Assembly: GCA_038078215.1 (NCBI GenBank)
Contig: JBBUED010000018.1
Coordinates: 1 to 7,027 of the forward strand
Source of the DNA: GWA1-40-21 sp038078215
GTDB taxonomy: Bacteria; Patescibacteriota; Minisyncoccia; Phycocordibacterales; GWA1-40-21
Reading direction: 5' to 3'
Length of the DNA stretch: 7,027 nt
The position numbers and the translations under genes were made by a program. Positions within the stretch are counted from its first letter, which is position 1. Each line of letters begins with the position of its first letter. Below are positions 1 to 5,169 of this stretch, piece by piece. A model generated the notes under the pieces. It was not told where the DNA came from. It searched no databases and worked only from the letters and a program-made list of their open reading frames with translations.

Positions 1-6
1 AGAGAA

Positions 7-24
7 ATTTTCCAGCAGGAAAAT
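7..24 (-). terminator. Possible weak terminator hairpin after fusA
   Basis: A perfect 7-bp stem (ATTTTCC / GGAAAAT) with a 4-nt loop lies about 35 nt past the fusA stop codon. On the minus strand it is followed by TTCTCT rather than a clean U-run; on the plus strand a T6 run starts about 8 nt after it. The stem is AT-rich, so it could end the str operon weakly or be a chance palindrome. No gene start is visible in the 59 nt beyond fusA. Confidence 0.3.
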
Positions 25-59
25 ATTCGTGTTTTTTAAAAGAGGATGCGAGCGGCTCT

Positions 60-2201
60 TTATTTTCTCGCCTCAATTATCCCTTGAGCCACATTAGGAG
101 GCACGATGTCGTAGTGGTCAAATTCCATAGTGGATGAGGCGCGGCCTTCAGACATTGAGCGCAATGTTGTCACATAACCGAACATTTCTGACAAAGGAAC
201 TTTGGCTTTTATGGCTTTATTCATTCCTCTTTCTTCCATCCCCTCAATCTGGGCGCGCTTGGAGCTCAAATGACCAGTAATATCACCCATGAATTTCTCC
301 GGTGTGACAACTTCCACTTTCATAATCGGCTCAAGAATGACCGGCTTTGCGCGCTTGGCGGCGTCTTGAAACGCTTGAGAAGAAGCAATTTTATAAGCTA
401 TTTCAGACGAGTCCACATCGTGATAGGAACCGAAAAGAAGTTCGCAAGAAATGTCCACCATCTTGTATCCGGCCAAAACTCCTCTTTCCATTCCTTCTCG
501 CACCCCCTTCTCAACAGCGGGAATAAATTCTTGAGGAATAACGCCTCCTTTGATGGAATTGATAAATTCAAAACCTTCAGAGCGTTTGACATTCTTCGCG
601 ACTTTTTCTCCCTCAACCAATTTTTCCAGAGGCTTGATTTTAATTTTGACATGTCCGTATTGGCCTTTTCCTCCAGATTGCTTGATGTATTTATTCTCGG
701 CTTCCGCTTCGGAAGTGATAGTTTCCTTGTAAGCGACTTGAGGTTTGCCGACATTTGATTCTACCGAAAATTCTCTTTTCATTCTGTCCACCATAATTTC
801 AAGGTGAAGCTCTCCCATTCCCATAATAAGCGTCTCGCCGGTTTCGCTGTCCGACTTCACTTTGAAAGTCGGGTCCTCATCAGACAATCTTTTAAGGGCA
901 AAACCCATTTTTTCTTGGTCGGCTTTTGTCTTCGGTTCAATTCTTAAAGAGATGACGGGTTCGGCGAATATGATTTTATCCAAAAGAATCGGCTTTTCCT
1001 CATCGCAAAGAGTGTGACTGGTTTTTGTGTTTTTAAGTCCCACTGCCGCGGCTATTTCTCCAGCAAAAACTTTCTTAACTTCTTCTCTTTGGTTAGCGTG
1101 CATTCTGACGATTCTTCCAAGTCTTTCTTTTTCGCCGGTTGTCGCGTTGTAAATATAGGAGCCTGATTCAATCGTGCCGGAATAAACTCTGAAATAAGTC
1201 AACTGTCCGACATAAGGGTCTGATTGCAATTTGAAAGCCAACGCGGCGAACGGCTCGGTATCGGAAGCTTTTCTTTCCATCGGTTCTCCGGTTTTCGGGT
1301 CTGCGCCTTTGACCGGCGGAATATCAAGAGGTGACGGCAGATAATCAATAACACCATCCAAAACAAGTTGAACACCTTTATTTTTAAGGGCTGAACCCGT
1401 AAACACAGGCACGATTTTTTCTGCTATTGTCGCCTTTCTTAAAACCCTTTTTAAATCAGGGACGGATATTTCTTTTCCTTCCAGATAGTCGCTCATAAGA
1501 ACATCGTCTTCAGCGACAATTTTTTCCACAAGTTCCGCTCGGAATTTTTTCGCGTCTTCCAAATGAGTTGGTGGAATTTCAGCTTCTCTTATCTCACTAC
1601 CCATATCTCCTTCAAAATAAAAAGCTTTCATTTTAAGAAGATCAATCACGGCTTCAAATTTGTCTTCTTCACCGATAGGAATCTGCATTCTCACCGCGTT
1701 TTTAGTGAGTCTGTCTAGTATTGATTTATAAGATTTTTCAAAACTTCCGCCTGTCCTGTCTAGTTTGTTGATAAAGCAGATTCTTGGAACATTATATTTA
1801 TCAGCCTGTCTCCAGACAGTTTCTGATTGAGGTTCAACGCCGGCCACTCCGTCAAACACCACGACTCCCCCGTCCAGAACTTTGAGAGAACGCTCCACTT
1901 CAACGGTAAAGTCCACGTGTCCCGGCGTGTCAATAATATTAAAACGATGTTTCTTGCTCGCGTCGCCTTTATCATAGGTCGGGACCCAAAAGCAGGTAAT
2001 GGCGGCGGCGGTAATAGTGATGCCTCTTTCTTTTTCCTGTTCCATCCAGTCGGTCGTCGCTTCTCCTTCGTGCACCTCTCCTATTTTATGAGACGAACCC
2101 GTGTAATACAAAATACGCTCGGAAGTCGTCGTTTTTCCGGCGTCAATATGGGCAATGATCCCAAAATTTCTTACTTTTTCTAATGGATAATCTCTGTTCA
2201 T
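60..2201 (-). CDS. fusA: Elongation factor G (EF-G), translocation GTPase
   Basis: EF-G is the cytoplasmic GTPase that drives tRNA-mRNA translocation on the ribosome and helps recycle it. The protein has 713 residues, slightly longer than the usual 690-700. All G motifs are visible: P-loop AHIDAGKT at residues 17-24, switch I RGITI at 59-63, DTPGH at 91-95 with the catalytic His95, NKLD at 145-148, and GSALKNKG in the G5 position. Domain IV carries the conserved HDVDSSE tip loop, and the C-terminus has the usual GYVTTLRSMSEGRA stretch. A few extra residues (around 77-84) lie between switch I and the DTPGH strand. It is the third gene of a classical rpsL-rpsG-fusA order. The ATG at 2201 is the family start (MNRDYPLEKVRNFGIIAHID); no Shine-Dalgarno precedes it. 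A 91-nt spacer of crossed inverted repeats separates it from rpsG. No tuf is visible in the 59 nt downstream. Confidence 0.98.
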   Translation of the reverse strand: MNRDYPLEKVRNFGIIAHIDAGKTTTSERILYYTGSSHKIGEVHEGEATTDWMEQEKERGITITAAAITCFWVPTYDKGDASKKHRFNIIDTPGHVDFTVEVERSLKVLDGGVVVFDGVAGVEPQSETVWRQADKYNVPRICFINKLDRTGGSFEKSYKSILDRLTKNAVRMQIPIGEEDKFEAVIDLLKMKAFYFEGDMGSEIREAEIPPTHLEDAKKFRAELVEKIVAEDDVLMSDYLEGKEISVPDLKRVLRKATIAEKIVPVFTGSALKNKGVQLVLDGVIDYLPSPLDIPPVKGADPKTGEPMERKASDTEPFAALAFKLQSDPYVGQLTYFRVYSGTIESGSYIYNATTGEKERLGRIVRMHANQREEVKKVFAGEIAAAVGLKNTKTSHTLCDEEKPILLDKIIFAEPVISLRIEPKTKADQEKMGFALKRLSDEDPTFKVKSDSETGETLIMGMGELHLEIMVDRMKREFSVESNVGKPQVAYKETITSEAEAENKYIKQSGGKGQYGHVKIKIKPLEKLVEGEKVAKNVKRSEGFEFINSIKGGVIPQEFIPAVEKGVREGMERGVLAGYKMVDISCELLFGSYHDVDSSEIAYKIASSQAFQDAAKRAKPVILEPIMKVEVVTPEKFMGDITGHLSSKRAQIEGMEERGMNKAIKAKVPLSEMFGYVTTLRSMSEGRASSTMEFDHYDIVPPNVAQGIIEARK

Positions 2202-2206
2202 TTTTT

Positions 2207-2283
2207 AGCTTTTTAGGAAGTAGCTTCTTAGCTTATTAGGTTCTGAATCTTTCCTAAAAAGCTACAAGCTAACAAGCTACTTC
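2207..2283. repeat. Two interleaved inverted repeats in the rpsG-fusA spacer
   Basis: Two inverted-repeat pairs fill almost the whole spacer. Pair A is 2207-2219 (AGCTTTTTAGGAA) with 2251-2263, exact over 13 nt. Pair B is 2217-2234 (GAAGTAGCTTCTTAGCTT) with 2266-2283, 17 of 18 matched. The order is A-B-A'-B', so the pairs cross. The connecting loops are too short for a pseudoknot with both long stems, so the two hairpins should be mutually exclusive. This would be the leader of fusA in the mRNA. A similar sequence occurs at 4092-4122, so a dispersed repeat unit is an alternative to a dedicated control element. Confidence 0.75.
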
Positions 2284-2292
2284 CCTAAATTT

Positions 2293-2763
2293 TTACCACG
2301 CAAAATGCGCGAACGCCTTATTGGCCTCGGCCATCTTGTGGGTGTTTTCTCTCTTCTTGACCGCTTCGCCTTCATTTTTGCTGGCGGCGATTATCTCATT
2401 CGCGAGTTTTTCTGCCATGCGAGCGCCTTTTTTGTTTCTCGCGGCGTCAATAATCCATTTCATTGAAAGCGCTATTTTTCTTTGCGGAGTCACTTCTATA
2501 GGCACTTGATAATTTGCCCCTCCCACTCTTCTAGATTTGACTTCCAAATTAGGAACGGTGTTTTTAAGAGCCGTGTCAAAGATTTCCAAGGGATTTTGTG
2601 TCTTTGTTTTCTCCTTAATCAATTCCATAGCGTCATAAACAATTTTGCGGGCAACCGTCTTTTTACCTCTTTCCATTATGTAATTCGTAAATTTAGCGAC
2701 TTTGGTTGAATTAAAAACCAAGTCTGGGCGTAATTCTTTCTTATTTTTTATCTTTCTTCTCAT
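2293..2763 (-). CDS. rpsG: Small-subunit ribosomal protein uS7
   Basis: uS7 is a primary 16S rRNA binder that nucleates the head of the 30S subunit and lines the E site and mRNA exit channel. At 156 residues it has the normal bacterial length. Recognisable elements are the basic N-terminus (MRRKIKNK), the FTNYIMERGKKTVA helix around 26-39, the signature GGANYQVPIEV around residues 81-91 (the beta-hairpin arm) and the C-terminal REN-HKMAEANKAFAHF segment typical of the family. It starts 6 nt after the rpsL stop codon, so translation is probably coupled to rpsL; only a weak GAGAA lies before the ATG. uS7 is the classical autoregulator of the str operon in Escherichia coli, but no such control site can be identified here. 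Confidence 0.97.
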   Translation of the reverse strand: MRRKIKNKKELRPDLVFNSTKVAKFTNYIMERGKKTVARKIVYDAMELIKEKTKTQNPLEIFDTALKNTVPNLEVKSRRVGGANYQVPIEVTPQRKIALSMKWIIDAARNKKGARMAEKLANEIIAASKNEGEAVKKRENTHKMAEANKAFAHFAW

Positions 2764-2769
2764 TTCTCG

Positions 2770-3189
2770 TTATTTTTTATCTTTCTTAGGCTTTTTTGTG
2801 CCGTATTGGCTCCTCCCTTTCCTCCTTGTTTCTACCCCAGTCGCGTCAAGCATACCTCTGACAATAGTGTAGCGGAGACCGACATCCTTAACCTTTCCCC
2901 CTCTTAATAGCACAACGGAGTGCTCCTGAAGCGCGTGCCCTATTCCCGGGATATAAGCCGTCACTTCCAGTCCGTTGGTTAATCGCACTCTGGCGATTTT
3001 CCTGATAGCGGAGTTAGGCTTTTTAGGAGTCTTTGTCGTCACTTTTACGCAAACGCCTCTCTTGAAAGGAGATGGGAAAAATCGCGGCCTGTTCTTGATG
3101 GTATTGAAACTGCGCATTAAAGCCACCGCTTTTATTTTTCGGCTTACTTTCTTTCTGTTTTTTCTCACTAATTGATTTATTGTCGGCAT
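2770..3189 (-). CDS. rpsL: Small-subunit ribosomal protein uS12, decoding-centre protein
   Basis: uS12 sits at the 30S A site and controls decoding accuracy. The protein has 139 residues and is of the long type found in Firmicutes, with an insertion of about 13 residues before RGVC. Family motifs are intact: MPTINQLVRK at 1-10, TPKKPNSAIRK at 54-64 (site of streptomycin-resistance lysines), VRLTNGLEVTAYIPGIGH at 68-85 and QEHSVVLLRGG at 88-98. The next loop is odd. Where nearly all bacteria have KDLPGVRYH, this protein has KDVGLRYT (101-108), one residue shorter and without the proline. The aspartate methylthiolated by RimO in other bacteria (here D102) is kept. It is the first gene of the str operon, with no clear Shine-Dalgarno and a small hairpin in its leader. 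Confidence 0.97.
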   Translation of the reverse strand: MPTINQLVRKNRKKVSRKIKAVALMRSFNTIKNRPRFFPSPFKRGVCVKVTTKTPKKPNSAIRKIARVRLTNGLEVTAYIPGIGHALQEHSVVLLRGGKVKDVGLRYTIVRGMLDATGVETRRKGRSQYGTKKPKKDKK

Positions 3190-3216
3190 TCTTGCGAATT
3201 TCTTTAAATTAAAATA

Positions 3217-3235
3217 ACTAGCCGGAAAAGCTAGT
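3217..3235 (-). promoter_or_regulatory. Small hairpin in the rpsL leader
   Basis: On the minus strand, ACTAGC pairs with GCTAGT around a 7-nt loop, followed by TATTTT, 27 nt before the rpsL start codon. The shape is like a very weak attenuator, but six pairs with only two G-C-rich steps is marginal. The sequence also resembles the TAGCT-rich repeats elsewhere in the window. Confidence 0.25.
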
Positions 3236-3292
3236 CAGCTGCCAAGCTAATGACAAATACATTACTACGCGCCTCAAAAAAATGCAAGCTAC

Positions 3293-3307
3293 GGCGCGAA
3301 GCGCGCC
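3293..3307. other. GC-rich palindrome, possible terminator of the M50 gene
   Basis: GGCGCG-AAG-CGCGCC is a perfect 6-bp, all-G/C stem in an otherwise AT-rich spacer. On the minus strand it lies downstream of the protease gene, and a T7 run follows about 10 nt after the stem. That gap is too long for a standard intrinsic terminator, so the role is uncertain. It could also be a remnant of a small palindromic repeat. Confidence 0.35.
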
Positions 3308-3423
3308 AGTTATAAAGTTGAAAGCGAAAGTTATAAAGTTCATAAAGTACAAGACAAAATTTTAATATTCTTCCTTGCCCACGTCCCCACTTTATAAACT
3401 TGATTGACTTTATACTTTATTAA
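3308..3423. repeat. AT-rich AGTTATAAAGTT repeat field
   Basis: AGTTATAAAGTT occurs exactly at 3308-3319 and 3329-3340, 21 nt apart, followed by CATAAAGTAC. Degenerate copies in the opposite direction follow at 3389-3401 (ACTTTATAAACTT) and 3405-3423. The two halves are partly self-complementary around a non-repetitive centre (about 3350-3388). The unit is short and imperfect, with no spacer regularity, so this is not a CRISPR. Confidence 0.55.
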
Positions 3424-3430
3424 CTAAACT

Positions 3431-4048
3431 TTATTGCCCCGTGATAAGCGAAGTTATGTAAAAAATATATTTAACAAGGAATGGCCAAATGAAAATTATA
3501 AAAATCAAGATAAAGACAAAGCCGAAGCGCTGAAGCGTTTCCTTAAGGTGGACATATCGTTCAGAAAGAAATGAGAAAAGCAGATGCGAGCCGTCAAGTG
3601 GCGGAATAGGTATGAGATTGAATATGGCGAGGACAAGATTGATTAAAACCACATAACCGGCGATATATAGGAAAGATGGGCTCAATATCCCGAAATAATC
3701 ACCAAATCTTATAAGCAAACCGAAAATTACCGCTAGAGAAATGTTGGATAATGGTCCGGCCAGAGCAACAATCACCTCTGCCCATTTCCTGTTTCTGAAA
3801 TTGTAGGGGTTAATCGGCACGGGTTTTGCCCAGCCGAAGACAAATCCTGATCCGGATATGATAAGAAGCAAAGGAACAATGACGGAACCTGTCAAATCAA
3901 GATGTTTAAGCGGATTTAAAGTAAGGCGACCCTGATGGCGGGCTGTCTCATCGCCGAAAAATAACGCCGCGTAACCATGCGAGACCTCATGCACGACCAC
4001 CGACATTATGAGTATTATTATTGAAAATATAATTTCTATTTCTTGCAT
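3431..4048 (-). CDS. M50-family (site-2-protease-like) membrane metalloprotease
   Basis: This 205-residue integral membrane protein carries the M50 zinc-protease signature. HEVSH at residues 20-24 sits in the first hydrophobic segment (about 5-28), with His20 and His24 as zinc ligands and Glu21 as catalytic base. NLIPIPPLDGS at 144-154 supplies the third ligand, Asp152. The stretch GWAKPVPINPYNFRN (72-86), followed by an AGPLSN turn (97-102), is typical of the small YwhC/SpoIVFB-like subgroup without a PDZ domain. About five hydrophobic segments are visible, near 5-28, 52-70, 91-114, 126-148 and 173-198. Such enzymes cut substrates within the membrane; the substrate here is unknown and the neighbours give no clue. 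The gene stands alone, divergent from rpmB. The ATG at 4048 puts the HExxH helix at the very N-terminus, as in relatives. No Shine-Dalgarno is seen. Confidence 0.93.
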   Translation of the reverse strand: MQEIEIIFSIIILIMSVVVHEVSHGYAALFFGDETARHQGRLTLNPLKHLDLTGSVIVPLLLIISGSGFVFGWAKPVPINPYNFRNRKWAEVIVALAGPLSNISLAVIFGLLIRFGDYFGILSPSFLYIAGYVVLINLVLAIFNLIPIPPLDGSHLLFSFLSERYVHLKETLQRFGFVFILIFIIFIWPFLVKYIFYITSLITGQ

Positions 4049-4091
4049 AAAATCAAACTTATGTTAGCATATCTTAATTAAATCAGAAATC

Positions 4092-4122
4092 AGCTTTTTA
4101 GCTTGTAGCTGTTTAGGAAAGA
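4092..4122 (+). repeat. Second copy of the TAGCTTGTTAGCTTGTAGC repeat
   Basis: This 31-nt stretch matches the reverse complement of the inverted repeat upstream of fusA (roughly 2251-2279) at 29 of 31 positions. It contains the same ordered blocks: AGCTT, TTAGCTTGTAGCT and TTTAGGAAAGA. In both places it lies upstream of a translation gene (fusA, rpmB) and reads in the same direction as that gene. Confidence 0.65.
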
Positions 4123-4129
4123 CAGAAAT

Positions 4130-4135
4130 TAGAAT
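4130..4135 (+). promoter_or_regulatory. Candidate -10 box for rpmB
   Basis: TAGAAT matches the TATAAT consensus at five of six positions, 46 nt before the rpmB start codon in the divergent spacer. No convincing -35 box lies 16-18 nt upstream, so this is a weak call. Confidence 0.25.
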
Positions 4136-4139
4136 TTGC

Positions 4140-4173
4140 CCTAAAACCTATCACCTAAAACCTACAACCTAAT
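4140..4173 (+). repeat. Tandem 14-nt CCTAAAACCTA repeat before rpmB
   Basis: CCTAAAACCTATCA (4140-4153) is followed directly by CCTAAAACCTACAA (4154-4167) and a third truncated start, CCTAAT. The segment 4154-4170 is also matched in inverted orientation (16 of 17) by 4428-4444 just after rpmB, so the gene is flanked by an inverted repeat. The repeat occupies the place where a ribosome binding site would be, and none is seen. Confidence 0.7.
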
Positions 4174-4181
4174 TAAAATCT

Positions 4182-4424
4182 ATGGCGAAAATTTGTCCAA
4201 TAACTAAAAAAAGCTCGCTGGTCGGAGGCGGATACAGCAACCGCACTCGCGCCACACAATTTAATCCGACCGGAAAAGTCAGGAAGTATGCCAATATGCA
4301 AAAAAAGAGAATTTTTATTCCCGAGCTGAACAAATCTATCATCCTCACCCTTTCCACCAAAGCCATAAAAACCATCCAAAAAAACGGCGCTTACGCTACG
4401 CTTAAGAAAGCAGGGCTTATTTAA
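4182..4424 (+). CDS. rpmB: Large-subunit ribosomal protein bL28
   Basis: bL28 is a small basic protein of the 50S subunit near the E site, needed for late large-subunit assembly. The protein has 80 residues, a little above the usual 60-78. The start MAKICPITKKSSLVGG fits the family N-terminus (C-xx-T-GK-..-G), and ANMQKKRIFIPELNKS at about 38-53 is the hallmark NLQKKR-x-(W/F)-x-PE segment. LSTKAIKTIQKNG (57-69) matches the family RVSARALRTI-KKG helix. Only one Cys of the possible zinc cluster is present (C5), so this is a zinc-free form. The gene is a single transcription unit, with a divergent protease gene upstream and its own terminator about 47 nt downstream. Extra residues around 20-36 (NRTRATQFNPTGKVRKY) lengthen the loop before the core. 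Confidence 0.93.
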   Translation: MAKICPITKKSSLVGGGYSNRTRATQFNPTGKVRKYANMQKKRIFIPELNKSIILTLSTKAIKTIQKNGAYATLKKAGLI

Positions 4425-4427
4425 ATC

Positions 4428-4447
4428 AGGTTGTGGGTTTTAGGTAG
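4428..4447 (-). repeat. Inverted partner of the pre-rpmB repeat
   Basis: AGGTTGTGGGTTTTAGG (4428-4444) is the reverse complement of 4154-4170 with one mismatch. It starts 4 nt after the rpmB stop codon. Together the two copies bracket rpmB almost exactly. Confidence 0.65.
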
Positions 4448-4470
4448 CAGAAAAGAGGAAATAATTTACT

Positions 4471-4498
4471 CCCGAGGAGTCTCCTTGGGTTTTTTTTA
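4471..4498 (+). terminator. Rho-independent terminator of rpmB
   Basis: CCCGAGG pairs with CCTTGGG (one G-U) around the loop AGTCT, followed immediately by a run of eight or nine T. This is a textbook intrinsic terminator for the plus-strand rpmB transcript. On the minus strand the same stem sits right after the stop codon of the 97-residue gene but lacks a following U-run, so it would work poorly in that direction. Confidence 0.85.
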
Positions 4499-4499
4499 T

Positions 4500-4793
4500 T
4501 TATCCATTTAAAGAAAGTAACCTGTTTGCATATGGGGAAAAATATCCTTGCCATTCTTTTTTTAAAAATTGCACCCGATTGCTTCTCATAGATTGCTCTA
4601 GATAATCTTTTAAGATTTTTATTTCTTCCGCCCTTCCCTCAAGGTCGGGATGTTTCAGCAGTTTATCAATAATGCTAATTGCTCGAGCATACGCCGCTTC
4701 TGACTCCTTCGTAAGACCCTTTTCTTTCAGGGTAAAAATTCTGTTCACTTCGCTCCCAAGATTTGCCAGATAAAAGAGGGGGGTTCGTTCCAT
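4500..4793 (-). CDS. Conserved-looking 97-residue protein of unknown function
   Basis: I do not recognise a named family. The open frame extends upstream to 4961, but the first 56 codons overlap the DUF5674 gene in another frame and read as out-of-frame text. The ATG at 4793 lies 4 nt after the DUF5674 stop codon and gives a clean start, MERTPLFYLANLG, so I chose it. The protein is charged and probably almost entirely alpha-helical: helices seem likely at about 5-27, 29-50 (SEAAYARAISIIDKLL) and 54-70 (GRAEEIKILKDYLEQ), then a basic, aromatic tail (KKEWQGYFSPYANRLL). No signal peptide, membrane segment or Cys/His cluster is present. It is probably cotranscribed and translationally coupled with the DUF5674 gene, which suggests a joint role, possibly as a partner protein. 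Confidence 0.75.
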   Translation of the reverse strand: MERTPLFYLANLGSEVNRIFTLKEKGLTKESEAAYARAISIIDKLLKHPDLEGRAEEIKILKDYLEQSMRSNRVQFLKKEWQGYFSPYANRLLSLNG

Positions 4794-4797
4794 AAGT

Positions 4798-5142
4798 TTA
4801 AATAATTTTACGGTTGATAATATCGCGCATTTTCTGGCGAATCGCTTCGTCTTCCACTTCCATAGACCTATTCCCAAATTGAGGACGGATATTAATGAGT
4901 GAGGTGAATTCAATTCGTTCATCTCGAGGTCGGTTAAAAAAAATATTAAATCCCCACACATCAGCCTGAGAAGATCCGTTTCCCAATATCTTCATATTGG
5001 CATCAATATGATATTCCCCGCCGAAAGCGACGATTTCTTTCGAAATATCCACAACGCCTTTTACCATGTCAATATAATACTCCTTGGCTATATCCCGTAA
5101 TTCGTCCATGCTTATGACATCTTCCACAACTCTAATAATCAT
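4798..5142 (-). CDS. DUF5674 family protein, function unknown
   Basis: The 114-residue protein matches what I know of the DUF5674 family, common in Patescibacteria and also seen in cyanobacteria. It begins MIIRVVEDVISMDELRDIAKEYY, then has MVKGVVDI (26-33), an AFGGEYHIDA segment around 39-48, and a WGFNIF strand near 63-68. The family-typical SLINIRPQFGNRSMEVEDEAIR follows near 81-102. The protein looks soluble, mixed alpha/beta and globular, with no membrane segment. The conserved GGE-H-DA and INIRP-GN-SMEV stretches suggest a conserved site, but no catalytic activity is established to my knowledge. It lies 27 nt after the MBL-fold gene and 4 nt before the 97-residue gene, so it is the middle gene of a probable operon. 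No Shine-Dalgarno is visible. Confidence 0.88.
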   Translation of the reverse strand: MIIRVVEDVISMDELRDIAKEYYIDMVKGVVDISKEIVAFGGEYHIDANMKILGNGSSQADVWGFNIFFNRPRDERIEFTSLINIRPQFGNRSMEVEDEAIRQKMRDIINRKII

Positions 5143-5169
5143 AAAAATACTATAACATAAAACTTAATT

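Larger units (their letters stand above)
3190..3430. other. Gene-free spacer between rpsL and the M50 protease gene
   Basis: This 241-bp spacer lies upstream of the str operon and downstream of the protease gene. It holds a leader hairpin near rpsL, a GC palindrome at 3293-3307 and a field of AGTTATAAAGTT-like repeats from 3308 on. The str promoter must be here or upstream. Reading the minus strand, a TTGCAT box (3287-3282) is followed 17 nt later by a poor -10 candidate, so no promoter is called. No credible coding sequence is present. Confidence 0.7.

Noticed and set aside
1..59. Loss of tuf from the str operon
   Set aside because: Only 59 nt are visible after fusA, so tuf could lie just outside the window. 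Absence cannot be claimed.
270..758. Open frame of 162 codons on the plus strand within fusA
   Set aside because: It lies antisense to the fully conserved EF-G sequence and has no family resemblance or ribosome binding site.
1827..2183. Open frame of 118 codons on the plus strand within fusA
   Set aside because: It is antisense to the EF-G GTPase domain, whose G motifs explain the conservation of this DNA.
2207..2283. H-type pseudoknot from the crossed inverted repeats
   Set aside because: The arms overlap or lie within a few nt of each other, so the connecting loops could not span 13- and 18-bp stems. Alternative hairpins fit better.
4140..4173. CRISPR-like tandem repeat before rpmB
   Set aside because: The units are 14 nt, adjacent without spacers and only two and a half in number; no cas genes are present.
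4794..4961. N-terminal 56-codon extension of the 97-residue protein's reading frame
   Set aside because: It overlaps the DUF5674 coding region in another frame and its residues look like out-of-frame text. The ATG at 4793 just after the DUF5674 stop is far more plausible.
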